A program made the position numbers and the translations under genes. Below the pieces are notes generated by a model that worked only from the letters and a program-made list of their open reading frames with translations, was not told the DNA's origin and did not search any database. A stretch of DNA of 64,000 nt, from assembly GCA_028583415.1 (NCBI GenBank), contig CM053266.1, positions 43,767,758 to 43,831,757 on the forward strand, given 5' to 3'. Shown in pieces: positions 12,830-25,717 of the stretch. The stretch is from Protea cynaroides. Taxonomy: Eukaryota; Streptophyta; Magnoliopsida; Proteales; Proteaceae. Every line of letters starts with the position of its first letter. Position 1 is the first letter of the stretch.

Positions 12830-13849
12830 TTCTCGGGGTTTGGTTTCTGGGGAACACCACTATTTAAAAATGGATTCTTTAATGTTCTAATTGTGGAGGG
12901 TTGGCATATTTAATACATTGGACTGACTATGGCAATGTGGGTTCATCTGGTGCTCAAATTCTGGGGATATCTCTATTTGGAACAATGCAGCCATATCAAG
13001 CTTTGTAAACTGAACATTGGCATGTTATATAACTTTGAAGTTTAAAAATGATGGGCTATATGATTGAGATATGACCTCAAATTTCGTACTTAATTAACAG
13101 TTTCTATACATTGGGTTTTTTAGTTGAATCCATCCGACTTGAAAAGGGTGAGCTGCGTTGATAAGAAAAAATTGTGTTTGCCCCCTCCCTCTCTTGAATG
13201 GCCGAACTCTCTTCTTCACTATTCCATTATTCTTAGATTCCCATCCAATCATTGTACGCCGAGTAAAGAAATCTCTCTCCCCTGTGGGTAAAGGAAAATT
13301 GTCCCCATGTTTTTTTAAGTGAGAGTTTTTTGTCTGGCTATGAAAGGGTGAAATGACCACTCTGCCCCTGGTCATTTCACACCCCTTATGTGAGAAGACA
13401 CAGGAGCACAGCCAGATAAAGAACCCTGGCCCTTCTTTTATTATCTGAGAATAGACTTGAACCCATGACATCCCTCTTAAGAGAAAATGCAGCAGGCCAC
13501 CAGAACAAGTGGTCATTGACAGCCGAAAAGTTTGGTTTGGGCATGGCTTTTCAAGCCTGGTCATTAAAGGCCGGGGCTAAAAGACTATTGGGCCATTATT
13601 GCTCAATGATAACCCTAATTGCCTTGCATTATACGTTCAGAAGGATCAGACCATGTAGTAAAGATAGTGGCCTGGGTTATGACTTTGAGGAACACAATTA
13701 GGTTAGTATTCAATGTCTTATAAAGAGGTCCTTACTTCTTTCTCAATTCAAAATTTATCTCAGGTCCTGTTTGGTTTGAATTTGCTGATACAGTATCACT
13801 TAGGCTTTTTTCACTCAATTCACTTCCAACAAATGACCCTAAGGGTCCA
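12830..13849. other. 3' flank of the coiled-coil gene
   Basis: The first few hundred bases are probably 3' UTR. From about 13100 the sequence changes to a GC-richer block. Part of it (13340-13395, with GGTCATTTCACACCCC-like wording) resembles a block at 45690-45760, suggesting a dispersed repeat. Frames here show no recognisable protein family. Confidence 0.45.
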
Positions 13850-14190
13850 TCTGATCGCAAAGGAAAGCAAAGGGAAGGGAAGTGAAATTTTTATAACCTA
13901 AAATGGAAAATTTTATAATCATTACCCAATATTATTGTAAAAAAACTTAATTTTTTAGCATATGTTGTAATGTTACTTTTTAGATTAATTTTTTTATTTT
14001 AGTTTCTTAAATTGAAGGGAATTCGATGCAAAGTAAAGTGAAAATTAACAAAATAGGGAATGACTATTTAGTTATATATACATGTGATAGTCATGTGTTG
14101 TAATGATTACAAAAAATTCTTTTTAAATTTGAAAATTTCACTTCCGTTCTCTTTCCTCTAATTTCCCTTGCCACTAACCAGAGTCTAACA
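13850..14190. mobile_element. Probable MITE with degenerate terminal inverted repeats
   Basis: The left end reads GGTCCATCTGATCGCAAAGG and continues to GGAAGTGAAATTTT. The right end, reverse-complemented, reads GACTCTGGTTAGTGGCAAGG and continues to the same GGAAGTGAAATTTT. An AT-rich core lies between. No clear target-site duplication was found, so the superfamily is open; hAT-like ends are possible. Confidence 0.5.
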
Positions 14191-14296
14191 GTTTTTTTGC
14201 CTTCTGATTGAAGGTTTTGCCCATGCCTATACAAGGGCGATCAATCCCTTTTCTTTTTTTTTTTTTTTTGGGGGGGGCACCTTTAATGGCCGGCCG

Positions 14297-14412
14297 TATT
14301 TGGTATGACAGAGATAGGGTTTATGGCTGATTAAGGTTTTAAAACCTAATGCTTTATTTGGTATGACAGAGATAGGGTTTATGGCTGATTAAGGTTTTAA
14401 AACCTAATGCTT
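14297..14412. repeat. Two-copy tandem duplication, 58-bp period
   Basis: TATTTGGTATGACAGAGATA... starts at 14297 and again at 14355. The two 58-bp copies are essentially identical, so this is a recent local duplication. A third partial start (TATTTG) follows at 14413. Confidence 0.92.
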
Positions 14413-15604
14413 TATTTGTTTTGATGTGTAACACTTTATATATTAAAAAATTACTAATGTTTGTTTCCAAGAGATAAAAGAAAAATGAGACCACCCTACT
14501 TTTACCTCATGAAAATAAACATTGGTAAATTTTATATCCAAACAAACAGAACCTAAGAAAATCTACTCCATCCTTCTCTAACTTGTAGGGCTCCAATCTG
14601 TTTGCCTTGTAAAATTGACAAGTCTTATGCAAGTTTCATGGAGTTGGGGAAGTGCTATGCATACCTAAACTAGTTTCTAGTTTCAAGCCCACACCCAATT
14701 CAGAATGAATGCAGGTTCAATCCAAGCCTTCTCAACAAACCACTGGCCAAAAACCAAGTTGAAATAACGTGAGAATATGAATTTATGAAAACATTGTGTT
14801 ATTGATCAACTAACCTTCCAAGTTTTGGGTTCTTAACAAAATATGCCCTAATATATTATTATACTATATTTATATCGTATTTGACACTGGATATTGTTCT
14901 GTACCAGAAATATTTTAGAAACATTGGGTTAAAAATATAATATTCCAGGGTTTAGATTAGAGGGAAATTCTTATAGATGGAAGCAAGTGAGAGAATAGTG
15001 ATCGAATTAGATTGCCAAGAAGTCATTCAATGCATATCAGGATCTTTGAGACCTCTAATGTCCTCATCTCCCTTATTATTGTCAATGTTTTACAAATATT
15101 AGTAGTTGTCATTGTCACATGAGAAAAACAAAAAATTTGTCTGCAATAATGGAACCCTTTCTCTAATTTGGTTCTACATTTCTTTCTTGGCTAGGTTTGT
15201 AAGCCTTTATATGTTTATGAAACTTGTGTTTAATTTTCAAAACATATGATTCTTCAAACATTTTAGTTGTTGTTGAGCTGTTCTACACCTGTCTTCTTTC
15301 GAGGTGCTCAGACACTGTAAGGGGAAGAAAAGAGTTCGTCATGTAAATAAACGTTAGAAATTTTTTTAACGCATAAAATATTACACGTAAATTTTCATAT
15401 AAAATTATACGTCACATTATAGAATTTCAATTACTTTTCCTGTGCATGTTAGCAGAATATACTCTTGAATCCTAAGATGTTGAGCTTATGAAAGGGATTG
15501 TAGGTTTGACCCAAATATTTATTTATTTTTATTAATGTGGATATGGATTTTTTAACAGCTCTCTTCCACCCTCCCTACTCTTAACTCAATGGCTTATAGG
15601 CAAC

Positions 15605-15668
<64 letters not shown>

Positions 15669-15961
15669 AATATTGAAAAAGCAAGCCTATCCTTTGTATC
15701 AAGTCGGCAACCTAATTCCCTTCAAACTCAACAAAATTAAAAGTGAAAGGTAGTTAGAAAGGAGACTAACCAACTCTATAACCCTAACTTTCCTTCTCCT
15801 TTTCATCTTACTTATCTGAAATTTGTAGATAAAGGTAAAAATTAATATATAAATATGTCTTCTTTTTCCTAAGAAAAAGGTCTCCTCACAGATGAGGCTG
15901 AACATATATGGTCTCAATCTATGAGTCATGGTTTTCTGGCTTTGATTTTGTCATTGTAGCT
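14413..15961. other. AT-rich intergenic DNA with an (AG)n tract
   Basis: No gene is seen. A pure AG dinucleotide run occupies about 15609-15665. The remainder is AT-rich sequence without recognisable coding motifs. Confidence 0.5.
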
Positions 15962-16170
15962 AAAGTTTTAAATCTAGGTATTGGACATAGTATCGATTAT
16001 GTTTAAAATTAATTTAATCTAATTGGATCGGTGTATAGTTTCAATGAAAAATAGACACGAGTTTGATCTTCATTAAAATAATATTAAATTAGATTAGGAT
16101 TGGGATCGGAGATCTACTAGGTTCAAAATCGATACGAATCGACTGATTTGATATTGATGCTTGAACCATA
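15962..16170 (+). repeat. Dispersed ~200-bp repeat, copy 1
   Basis: It begins AGTTTTAAATCTAGGTATTG and ends near GAACCATAATTGTAG. A divergent relative with the same opening and a similar ending (GGACCATGGTTGTTGG) lies at 18076-18275. Both contain GATCGG/CGATACGAATCG-like inner motifs. Probably an old MITE family. Confidence 0.55.
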
Positions 16171-18075
16171 ATTGTAGCCATTAAATAAATGAAAAAATAT
16201 TTATATCAGCCATGACCAAATTTGTAGTACATCTCAACAATAGTCCTACCATGTATTTATTTTTTATTCTCTCTGCTTGCCAAATAACTAGGCTTTATGT
16301 AGATATTGGGTCTAATTTTATTTTGTGCCAATTAAATTGCCACATGGTAGGAAATTAGAACCTATCCAAAGAATCTATATTCAGTTGCCATGGAAAAATC
16401 TCTATCCATAACCTTTTTTTGTATAAATAAAGTAGTAAAATTTTTTAGGAATCAAATATTTTCCGTCTATGTGTGAATCAAATATATCAAGTCAAGAAAT
16501 AAAATAAAAGAAATAAATAAGCAACCCACAAAGTAAAAAATCCTTCAATGTAAAGAGAAAAAACCACAAGATATAGTCTAGTCAAAAATTTCTACTATAA
16601 TGATAATGGGATTACAAGATTTAGTTTTCTCAAACTTTGTATATAAACTTGAGGATCACAAGAGAATGTAACACAAACAAATAACTTAGAAGAATACAAG
16701 ATTACTTCAATCACTATTTTATTGGCACTTTCTCATATTTAGAAACCTCAAACAATTTTCCAATCAATTGGAGAAAACCATCAGAAAATACACGTTGTTT
16801 TTTTTATCTGTCGACGAAATAAGAGCGTGAGACATAGCAAAAACTTAAAGTAGAACTTTTGATGAAAATTTGTACTTTTTCTTCTCCAAGAGAAATCCCA
16901 AAGAGAGCTTCAAAGCAATGTCAATGACTTTTTTCAAAAAAAAAAAAAAAAAAATCTCACATTCCTTATCAATTTTCATTAAATCTCTTTTTTTTTTCTT
17001 TAAAAAAATAACTCCTTCTATTATTTCTAAATTTGATCTTTCTATTTTCTCACTAACTCATTTAAAATAAAATTTAAAATTCAAATTTCAAATCTTCAAT
17101 CCACTTTTTAATAAAATAGATTCACTTCCATATGTACTCACAACTTCCATATATGTTTAATTCCAAATATTCTCATAAGACTAGACTCAATATAGCCTAC
17201 TCCCAACAAAATTGTGTGGAAATCATACTTTTTTGTTGTTGTTAATTTTGAAGTTAATCTACTTTTCGATTATGCATTAATTGATGCTTGTAAGGAGTAA
17301 GAGTGATTAATTCAAGGGGTATCTCCAAACGAGCACAAATATTACTAGCAAATCAAATAAGGCTGAAATTCCATAGATAGATCTCACGATTCCTTGCTCA
17401 TATGATCATGTTTTTCAAAAAATAAAAAATAAAAAAAAAATCAATTGAAATAGATTTAAAAGCATAAAAAAATCTAATAATATCAAGAGGATACACACAA
17501 GTCCTTCATCAAAAGAGTGCACGCCACTATAATTTTAAAGGATTGTCTGATGGAAATCATTTAGGTTTAAAATTTGAGACATGATGAACGTAGATATTCT
17601 TTAGATATCCAATGATTGAAACTATCACATCACATTTCCACGGGATACAATTCATGGACCATCCACATAGTCTATGGTGGACTTTTCAGTCTAGAAAGTA
17701 TTTAATTAATATAAAAAAATTATAAAAATTAATGTTATATTATATTACACTTGGCTAATATATTATAAATAAGTAATATATTAATTTTACTAATTAATTT
17801 AATGGATAGTAGATGTGATAATATATTACATTTCTTAAAAAAAAAAAAAAAAAAAAAACTTGTACAAATCCTAATCCTCAATTAACTCTTTATTTCAGTT
17901 AAACGGTACAATTTTTCTAGCTTTCCACATCCAGTATTGTCAGCAATTTAGGTCAAAATGAATATCATTAGAGGGATTTAGTAATATGACTCTTCTTTGA
18001 ATATTTTATTTTCTATATTTGAAGATGGGCAATGAGTATTGAATTATTAACATAAAAAACATTAAAAAAGGTTGT
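16171..18075. other. AT-rich intergenic DNA
   Basis: Long A/T runs (16937-16955, 17835-17857) and ATT-rich segments occur. Nothing with coding character was found on either strand. Confidence 0.5.
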
Positions 18076-18275
18076 TGGTAAGGTTTTAAATCTAGGTATT
18101 GAACACCATATGGATTATTTTCAAAATCGATCCCATCCATTTTGGATCGACTGGTTCTTATAGAAAATTGACACGTGGCTGATATTGTATATTAATGATG
18201 TTAAAATACAATTGGATTGGCAATCAGTCAGGTCCAAAACTAATACAAATCGATGAACTATTTGGACCATGGTTG
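18076..18275 (+). repeat. Dispersed ~200-bp repeat, copy 2
   Basis: It opens GGTTTTAAATCTAGGTATTG like the copy at 15962 and closes with GGACCATGGTTG. The interiors have drifted apart, so the insertion is old. Related GATCGG-rich wording continues in 18700-19050, which may hold further decayed members. Confidence 0.5.
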
Positions 18276-19860
18276 TTGGTCACCAAGAAAGAAAGAAGAT
18301 AGGAGAAGAAGAAAGAAAGAAACCCTAATTTTTAAATGGCCAAGGAATCTTTGCATTTTGACAAGTACTAAAGAGTTAAATAAAAGAGGGCATTGTAATT
18401 AAATTTGATGTATTAGAGCAGCTTCCCTAGTTGACTTGGAGTGTCAAATATTGAGATCTATTGAAACTCCAACATTAGGGGTTTGGATCTTTTTCTATGG
18501 CTCGAGTTCCTCCAGCTGTGATCCAATGGCTAGAGTCACTCATTGGTTTGCATGTTGGGTGAAATCCAGTCGCTAGATTACGACTGAAGGGATTAGCCGA
18601 ACAACTAAAGAGGATCTTTTCCCCAACATACGGCATAAATATACGGATAAGTTTGGATTAAAGTTATAATAATAATAAAAAAAAAGTTAGGTTAAAGTCT
18701 CTGTGCATGTTATGGCTCGATTCTGGTCGGTCAGGACCGAAATTGATTGATTCTGGTCAATCTAAATTGACGAGGGTCGATCCCGTGCAGCATAATGGCT
18801 CAGTCCCTAGGATCAACTTAAACAACACGTGAGAGACGATTCCAACTGTTCTTTTGGCCGAATCAGATAGATCCGGGCCGATCTAATCCCAATTCAGATC
18901 GGGATTGGCAGGAAGATCCCAACCCTTATCTTGTGTATTTGAACCTTGCAAACAAAGGATTCTTTATCATTTTCCCTATACAAGAGAATTCGAACTGTTT
19001 TTTTGGCCGAGTCAACCCAATCCGATCCCTAATCGGATCGGCTAGACTTTTTACGCATGACTCATGTTTTTTTTTGTGTAAAAGTAGCACATGAGTTATG
19101 CTTCTGGAGAACTAAAATTTGATAATCACCCAACAAAAAAGTGGGCTCGAAGGTTTTTTTTTTTTTTTTTTTTTTTTGAATATCATTGAATCTAAAAATT
19201 GAGAAGGGAATTAATTATGATGTGATTTTTTTTAAAGAAAATTAATTATTTATTATTTATTTATTTTTTCCATTAATTGGAGTCAGTTCCATAGATTCTC
19301 CAAAACCAATTAATTCTATTCAAAATCATACTTGTTACCATTCCAAAACTATGCATATCCTTATTCATCATCACTTCTCATAGAGTCTTTTGATATCTAT
19401 CTCTCGCTCTTTTATCATCTTCAATCTGAATTGATTCACTCTTCTATAGTATTACACTCACAAGCCTCCAATGCCCTTGTTCATACTACTTCAAATGATT
19501 TACCATTTATCTATTTCAACATATTCATTTTAATTATACTCAAATTGTCAACTACTATGAAATAAAAATTTTCCAAATAATAATAAATAAATATATAAAT
19601 TATGAATTTCCATAAGTTCATAAAATTACTTTATATTTTTTTTAATTTTTTTAAAATTTTTTTTAACATTTTAAACCCTAGATTAAATGAGTATATTGTA
19701 TTGGCTGAGCAAGCCATCAATCCTTAAATTAAAATTTCAACCGTTAACTTAGATCAAGAAGCAAAAACGAAAAGAAAACCTCGTTATCGTTAAGAATTAA
19801 CAACACAACAAAAGAACAATAACAAAAGGAAAAAAAAATGAAAAAAAACAGAGAACACAA
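18276..19860. other. Intergenic DNA, decayed repeats
   Basis: No gene is seen. 18700-19050 is a GATCGG/CCGATC-rich patch, and poly-T runs lie at 19155-19177 and 19625-19665. Several short frames are AT-rich chance frames. Confidence 0.45.
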
Positions 19861-20190
19861 CGCAATGATTTTACATGGTTCACCCACACAAGATGTATGG
19901 GCTACATCCACAATATAACGAACAATCACAGTTTCCACTATTCAAATGAATTAGTTACAACCCTCACTACATCTTCTTATGAGATTACATCTTATATAGA
20001 CCTAAACCCCAAAAGTAAAAGATCTTACATGGTTCACCTACACAAGATGTATGGGCAACGACTACAATAGAGCAATCAGCCAATGTTTTCACTATTCCAA
20101 TGAAGAAGTTATAACTCTCAATACCTCTTTTTACAAAAATACATCTTCTATTAAGAGAAACCCTAAACCTTAAAAGTACAAGACTGCTGA
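19860..20190 (-). repeat. 154-bp-period tandem duplication, LTR-like sequence
   Basis: TTACATGGTTCACC(C/T)ACACAAGATGTATGGG occurs at 19871 and again at 20025. Each is followed by a matching stretch (TCCACTATTC / TTCACTATTC, then ACATCTTCT). The wording is typical of ends of plant copia-like retrotransposons, which is an inference from memory. The two copies differ at many positions. Confidence 0.55.
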
Positions 20191-20474
20191 AAATCATGCA
20201 GTAAACAATACTTCCTAGCTTAAGATAATACCCAACTTATTTTTTTGGTAGAAGATAATACCAAACTTCATACATAGCCATTCTTGCCTAACAAAATCTT
20301 TCTAAATAAAAAAAAATTGAATAAAAATATTAGTTAGATATCAAATTTAATGTGATATCTAAGCCCACTGTTTTGTCAAAAAATAATTAAACTAAACATT
20401 AAATTAAATTTATTACAAAATGAACACAAGAAATCCATTATGCTCTTTCCTCAATTAATCCTTATCCCATCAAA

Positions 20475-21056
20475 ATGAAGTCTACTGTTGAATCCTATTT
20501 AGCTACTCCACCATTAATTCATAGCCTTCTTATCTCTTATAAGAACATGAAGTTACTCATACCCAATAGTATTGAGCCATTAACCAAACTATTGGGTATG
20601 GGTATGGGTTTGAGTAAACCAATGAACTTTGTACATCAATTGATTGTCCATTCTTCAGGCAAATGGGATAAGAATGCGAGAAGACTTATCGAGGAGTCTT
20701 TCGATAGTAATTCTTTGGACAACGAAGGCTCAACCTTGACCTCTAATGATGAGATTTCGTGTTGGGAGGATAATAGTAACAATTTCGCACCGCTCAATAT
20801 GTAATGAGGATAATTCTCCGATTTCCCTGAGAAGGAATACACGCATTCGTACTCCTTCTAATCGTATTCGAGACGTTAAAAAATGAGTCTACTATGTAGT
20901 GACTAGTTTTCTTCTATTTGTTGGGCCTTATTTTTGTTGTAACCTAGTCTTTGTTGTTGTTGTTTTGTTGTTTTGTTTGAGTCTCTAGCCAGAATCAAGC
21001 TTATTGTGTTCCCTTTTTTTTTTTCTTAAATCAATAAAATATCAAAAAAAAAAAAA
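20475..21056 (+). mobile_element. Possible 3' end of a non-LTR retrotransposon
   Basis: A 109-residue frame (20475-20804) without a recognised domain is followed by a GTTGTTGTTTTG-type tail, AATCAATAAAATATC and a poly-A run ending near 21056. A 3' poly-A tail behind a truncated frame is the usual form of LINE remnants. No target-site duplication was identified, so the call is tentative. Confidence 0.35.
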
Positions 21057-21876
21057 TGTACATTAAACAAACATCTTAAAGAAGTCTTAAAATATCATAG
21101 GTTTCACAAGAACCGCCCAATGGTTCGACCGGATTCAACCAACACAATTAGATTTTCCACTTACCCAATTGGGCATAATGTACACAAAAGCCCCAATAGG
21201 TTTTGAAACTTTCACGAACAAATTTACCAGTTTAGGCCTTTGACGGTTTGACCCATGTTGTCAAACCAGTTGAGAATCTCATTTAACCAATGAGTTACTC
21301 TAATTTACTACCCCATGCATGTTCATTACGTGTCCACCACGGGTAAATCACCTTTGGTAAATAGGATTCTCAGAGAGTCGGAAAATGGGATTTTATGTAA
21401 TTTCACATCTAAAACAGGGTATTTTCTCTACTTTGCTGCTTCAGAATCCTCCTTACACGTGGTAAATCAAGCTGCTCAATTCACTACAAACACGGAACCT
21501 CACACAGTAACTGACATGTAAAAAAACAAAAATCTCAGATTTTATCTTTCCAAATTTGAGAGAGAGAGAGGGGGTAAGATTCCCAAACGAGAAAAGCAGG
21601 ACAGAGCTCAACCCTTATTGGAAGCATGGCTAGCCCTTAAGCCAAGTGTTGAAGATTTAATGAACCCATGGTTAAAACCTTGACCCTTGGTTAATTTAGT
21701 ACCCTACCTCTCTCCCAAATCCCATCCTCTGTTCTCTCTCTCTGCGCATTGGTAAACCAACTTAGGTATCAAATTTAAAATAAAAAAAAATCAGAAGGAA
21801 AGATATCATTTTATTATAAGACCCCACAAGCAAGAAGGTTATTTTAGCCCCCCCCAAAACAAGAAGAAATCTCCAA
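21057..21876. other. 5' flank of the WRI1-like gene
   Basis: This holds the presumed promoter and leader of the AP2 gene. A short GA run (21560-21570) and CT-rich leader sequence (21727-21745) are visible. No TATA box could be assigned with confidence. Confidence 0.45.
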
Positions 21877-24800
21877 ATGAAGAGGTCTCCTTCTTCTTGC
21901 TCGTCCTCTGGCTCATCCCCTGAGTTTCATCCACTACCACCTGCTCCTCCACCTTCTCTTAAGCAAGAATCCAAGATCAAACGCCCCAAAAGGAACAACC
22001 AACAGAAGCCAAGGTGCATCTCAAGCTCTGGCAGGAGAAGCTCCATTTACAGAGGAGTCACCAGGTACATATACATTGAAGTTTGATTCTTCTTTTTTCC
22101 AGTGATTTTCATTCATTTTCTGGCTTTTCTCCTTCTGGGTATCTTCTAAATGCTCTTGCATGTTAATGATCCTCCTCCTCCTCATCATCATTATCAGACA
22201 CAGATGGACAGGGAGGTATGAAGCTCATCTCTGGGATAAGGGATCATGGAATCCCATTCAGAACAAAAAAGGTCGACAAGGTGATACAACTATAGAATCT
22301 TTTTACAGCTAAAAATCCGATTTTTAATGATTTTTCCCTCTCTCTAATGGGTTTTGGTTTAATTTTTTAATGGGTCGATCTCTGCAAATCCCAACGTTCT
22401 GCTTATGCTCTGCTTTGCCGCTTTTGTCGCTGCTTTTAGTTTATTTGGGTAAGCAACTACAACTCCTGACCTCCTCTGCATGATTTCTCTATCTTTCCCC
22501 TTTTTAATTAATTTTAATTTCAAAAAGAAAGAAAGATAGATGCTTCATTCCAAATCCTCTTCATATGCTCCTTAACGACTCCATTTTTGTTTCCTAAATG
22601 CATGTGGGTTTTTTATTAAAAAAAAAAAAAAAAAAAATTTGCAGGAGCTTACGATGATGAAGAAGCAGCAGCTCATACTTACGATCGTGCTGCTCTTAAG
22701 TACTGGGGACCCGAAACTGTCCTCAATTTTCCGGTAAATTATATAGAATAAATTTCAATAATTCCCCTTTTTCATACAATTTCTGATTATTAATTTAATT
22801 AATTTTAATGATACAGTTTAGTACATACAAGAAAGAGTATGAAGCAATGCAGTGTGTGTCAAAGGAAGAATACTTAGCAATGTTGAGGAGAAAGAGCAGT
22901 GGTTTTGCTAGAGGAGTCTCTAAATATCGTGGGGTTGCTAGGTAAGATCATTTTTAAATTTACAAAAAATCTCGCCGGGGTTTTGGGTTTTCCGGCGATG
23001 GGTATCTGACAGAAACTCACCGGAATCTTTTTCTTGGTTAGGCACCATCATAACGGACGGTGGGAAGCAAGGATCGGCCGTGTTTTTGGGAACAAGTACC
23101 TTTACTTGGGAACTTACAGTATGGCCTCAACTCTCTCTCTCTCTCTCTGTTGAAATTCTCTCTTTCTCTCTCTGGTTTTGCGTGTCATATGTCGCCGGCG
23201 AGTAGTCATTTTTTTTGTCGTTTAGGGGTGTTTACTTTGGAATGATGGTGACATGCATGAACCTTGTGTGGTACACGTGCGTAGGCACAGGTGTAGAGGC
23301 CATGCAGAAAGGTTAGTACGTGAGAATCAGAATATAGTGTGAGACACGCGTATTTAGCTTGTCTATACGTGAGAAAGAGTTACCCCTACTCGTACCCTCT
23401 AGGCTTTTTTAGCTCAAGCTGGTGTAACTTCCCTCTGGTTAGATCCAGAGCCAGAGGAAAACACCTTCATTGTCCTATATTGAGTGACTGAAAGAAGAAG
23501 AAAAAGAAGAAATGGGTGGGGCAAAAGAAGATCATGATGAAACAGAACAGTTGGGCAATCGCTATCTCAGGAAAATGTCATTAGGAATTATTCCCAATCC
23601 ACGGTTTATTAGTCGTCATGGTATGTGGGGACCATATGTAAACAAAATTTTCATCTGACCCCACATGTCGGCATCAACTTAGGAGTTGGGAATATATTGT
23701 GTATTTTTTAAAAAAAATAATTTTTGGGTGCCTATGGAGGCCACCATGGAGGGCGATTGGGTGCTTGCACCCAATATATGTGGGAAGGAAGACTCGAACA
23801 CAAGACCAAGCCTCATATCTTGCAGTGACAAGCAAGGGCGTAAATCAATCGAGCAAGTATAAGTGTTTTTCTGAGCCGGCACCATTGATGGGCGTCGATA
23901 GATCATGGCAATGGATCGGTTAGTAGACGGTGGGGGGTAGTGTGAAGGAGAGAGATAAAGAGTGGGATGTTGGTGTAGTTCCTACTCTGTTGTTCATAGA
24001 ACCTTTTCCTATAATAGTTTAGTGAAGGTTACTTTGTAACTGTGAGTCTTTTAAGTGTCATCTATAAAAAAATTTGGTTTTTGGTGTTTGTTATTTTGTT
24101 TTTGACATTAGACCTTAATCAAACTAGTAATATAGCTTATCTTTGATGATTCAATGAACATGAAAAAGATGGGAATTCCATCCTCTTGTGGATAATATAG
24201 TTTAGCAACTAGATGTAACCTAAACAGAGTGATTAATTGGTCCTTGTTTTGTCTGGTTTAATCCCTAGATTTTAATAAGAAACAAGGAACAAGTAGCCAT
24301 GAAGGTGGATGCTACCGATTGGTTGCAACTTGGGTTGGGTTAGGTTGTTTTCAAATGAAGAAAGTTTGAATACATCTCATTATTACTTCCCTTCCCCTAA
24401 CCTAAGTGATTGAATGTCTGAAATGTTATTTCAAATACCCTGATGTGAGTCCCAATTTTATGTTCAAGAACTCTGTAATATTTCTACTTTCTACCAAAGA
24501 AAAACTATGAGTTTGTGATATAAGGTGGGGTTTTCTAGGTACCCAAGAAGAAGCAGCTGAAGCATATGACCTTGCAGCCTTGGAGTACAGAGGATTGAAT
24601 GCTGTGACCAATTTTGACATTAGCCGTTACATTAAAAAATTAAAACCACATTTACAAAGGCAACTACTGCAACAGCAATTCAGGCATCTTCAGCACCAAC
24701 GGCAGCAACAAATCATCACTACCCACCTCTCTGAATTACAAAAAGAGGCCACTGCCCCAACTCAGATTCCTCACTTGGAAACACCTGAACCCAGCAATAT

Positions 24801-25170
24801 TCATCAGCATCAGAATCAGTCATCCAATTTGATAGATCAGACTGAAGAACACCCGTGGAACCGCCTCTCCGCAGAACCCAGGTTCAGCCCAAACCCGGTT
24901 CCCATTGCAAGGTTCGCCGTTCCAAGTGAAATGCCAGACTTGTACAACTATTCGGGATTCGAAGAGGGCATAGATTTCTTCTTTGATGGGAGCAAGGAGA
25001 GTGGTGCGAGCTTGGATGGAATTTTTGAGAATTCTGGCGTATCAGACGGGGGTTACATGGGTGTTGAGGAGAAGAAAGGAGTGGAGAGTGGTTTAAAGGG
25101 AGAAGGCTTGTCTTCTGCTTCAACAACCACCTCGGTTTCTTACCCTTTACCTATTAGCATTTGCACTTAA
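21877..25170 (+). CDS. WRINKLED1-like AP2 transcription factor (two AP2 domains)
   Basis: Exons are 21877-22064, 22198-22280, 22440-22448 (9-nt microexon), 22645-22733, 22817-22941, 23042-23118 and 24539-25170, giving 400 residues. AP2 domain 1 (about residues 55-123) contains [20 protein letters not shown] and HTYDRAALKYWG. AP2 domain 2 (about 158-216) contains SKYRGVARHHHNGRWEARIG, FGNKYLYLGTY and EEAAEAYDLAALEYRG. The linker KEEYLAMLRRKSSGF fits the WRI1/WRI3/WRI4 branch. The tail is Gln/His-rich, then acidic and Phe-rich (FEEGIDFFFD), suggesting activation. In Arabidopsis WRI1 switches on glycolysis and fatty-acid synthesis genes, and WRI3/4 act in cutin supply. Which of these this gene corresponds to cannot be decided here. 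It is nuclear by family. Confidence 0.92.
22440..22448 (+). other. 9-nt microexon of the WRI1-like gene
   Basis: TTTATTTGG is flanked by CTTTTAG and GTAAGC. With G from the preceding exon and GA from the next it makes the codons for V-Y-L-G, completing ...GRQVYLGAY... in AP2 domain 1. Skipping it keeps the frame but removes the VYL residues. WRI1-type genes are known for a 9-nt exon encoding VYL, so both position and content fit. Confidence 0.93.
23119..24538 (+). other. Intron 6 of the WRI1-like gene
   Basis: A 1.42-kb intron splitting AP2 domain 2 after GTY. A patch at about 23725-23930 (GGAGGCCACCATGG...ATATGTGGGAAGG) is more GC-rich than its surroundings and may be an old insertion. No coding exon is needed to join the two halves of the domain. 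Confidence 0.6.
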
Positions 25171-25487
25171 ATTATATATGTGATGTTGAATGTGCAGGGA
25201 GGGTTTTAGATTTGATCTTTTTGAGGCTGTGGGTTTCTTTGGGTTTTGTGTTTAGGGCTATGGGGATCTGTGGGTGCGTGTGTTGGTTATGAATAAATAA
25301 AAAAAATAAAAAAATAAAAAAAAACAGGGAAAGGCTTACAATGGTTTTAGGGTTTTTTTTTTTTTTCTTTTTGTTCCTGTTTGTCTTTAGGAACCAATGG
25401 TGGCAAGTAAATTTTATTTTAACAGAGTATGGTATTAATTTTTTTTTTGTATATTGATCTTCCTTTCATATGGTTTGTTCATATCTT

Positions 25488-25529
<42 letters not shown>

Positions 25530-25717
25530 ACATGGGTCGGCTGGGTGGATCATTGGAGTCAAGAGAAGTGTAGAGTTGGATATTCATCAGAAAAAGAAAA
25601 AAAAGTGTAGATTTGGGCCATGATCTGTCATAAGACACCTAACAGATAATATAAAATTTCAATAATAGAAGATTAAATGTTATTGTCACAGGGTATAGTT
25701 TTTAAACCTCACGACAA
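25171..25717. other. 3' flank of the WRI1-like gene
   Basis: Probable 3' UTR followed by an (AG)n microsatellite at 25489-25524. AATAAATAAA-type polyadenylation signals occur at about 25292-25305. No further gene is visible. Confidence 0.5.

Noticed and set aside
13094..13564. 156-residue minus-strand frame
   Set aside because: Lies in repeat-like sequence also partly seen near 45.7 kb; no conserved motif.
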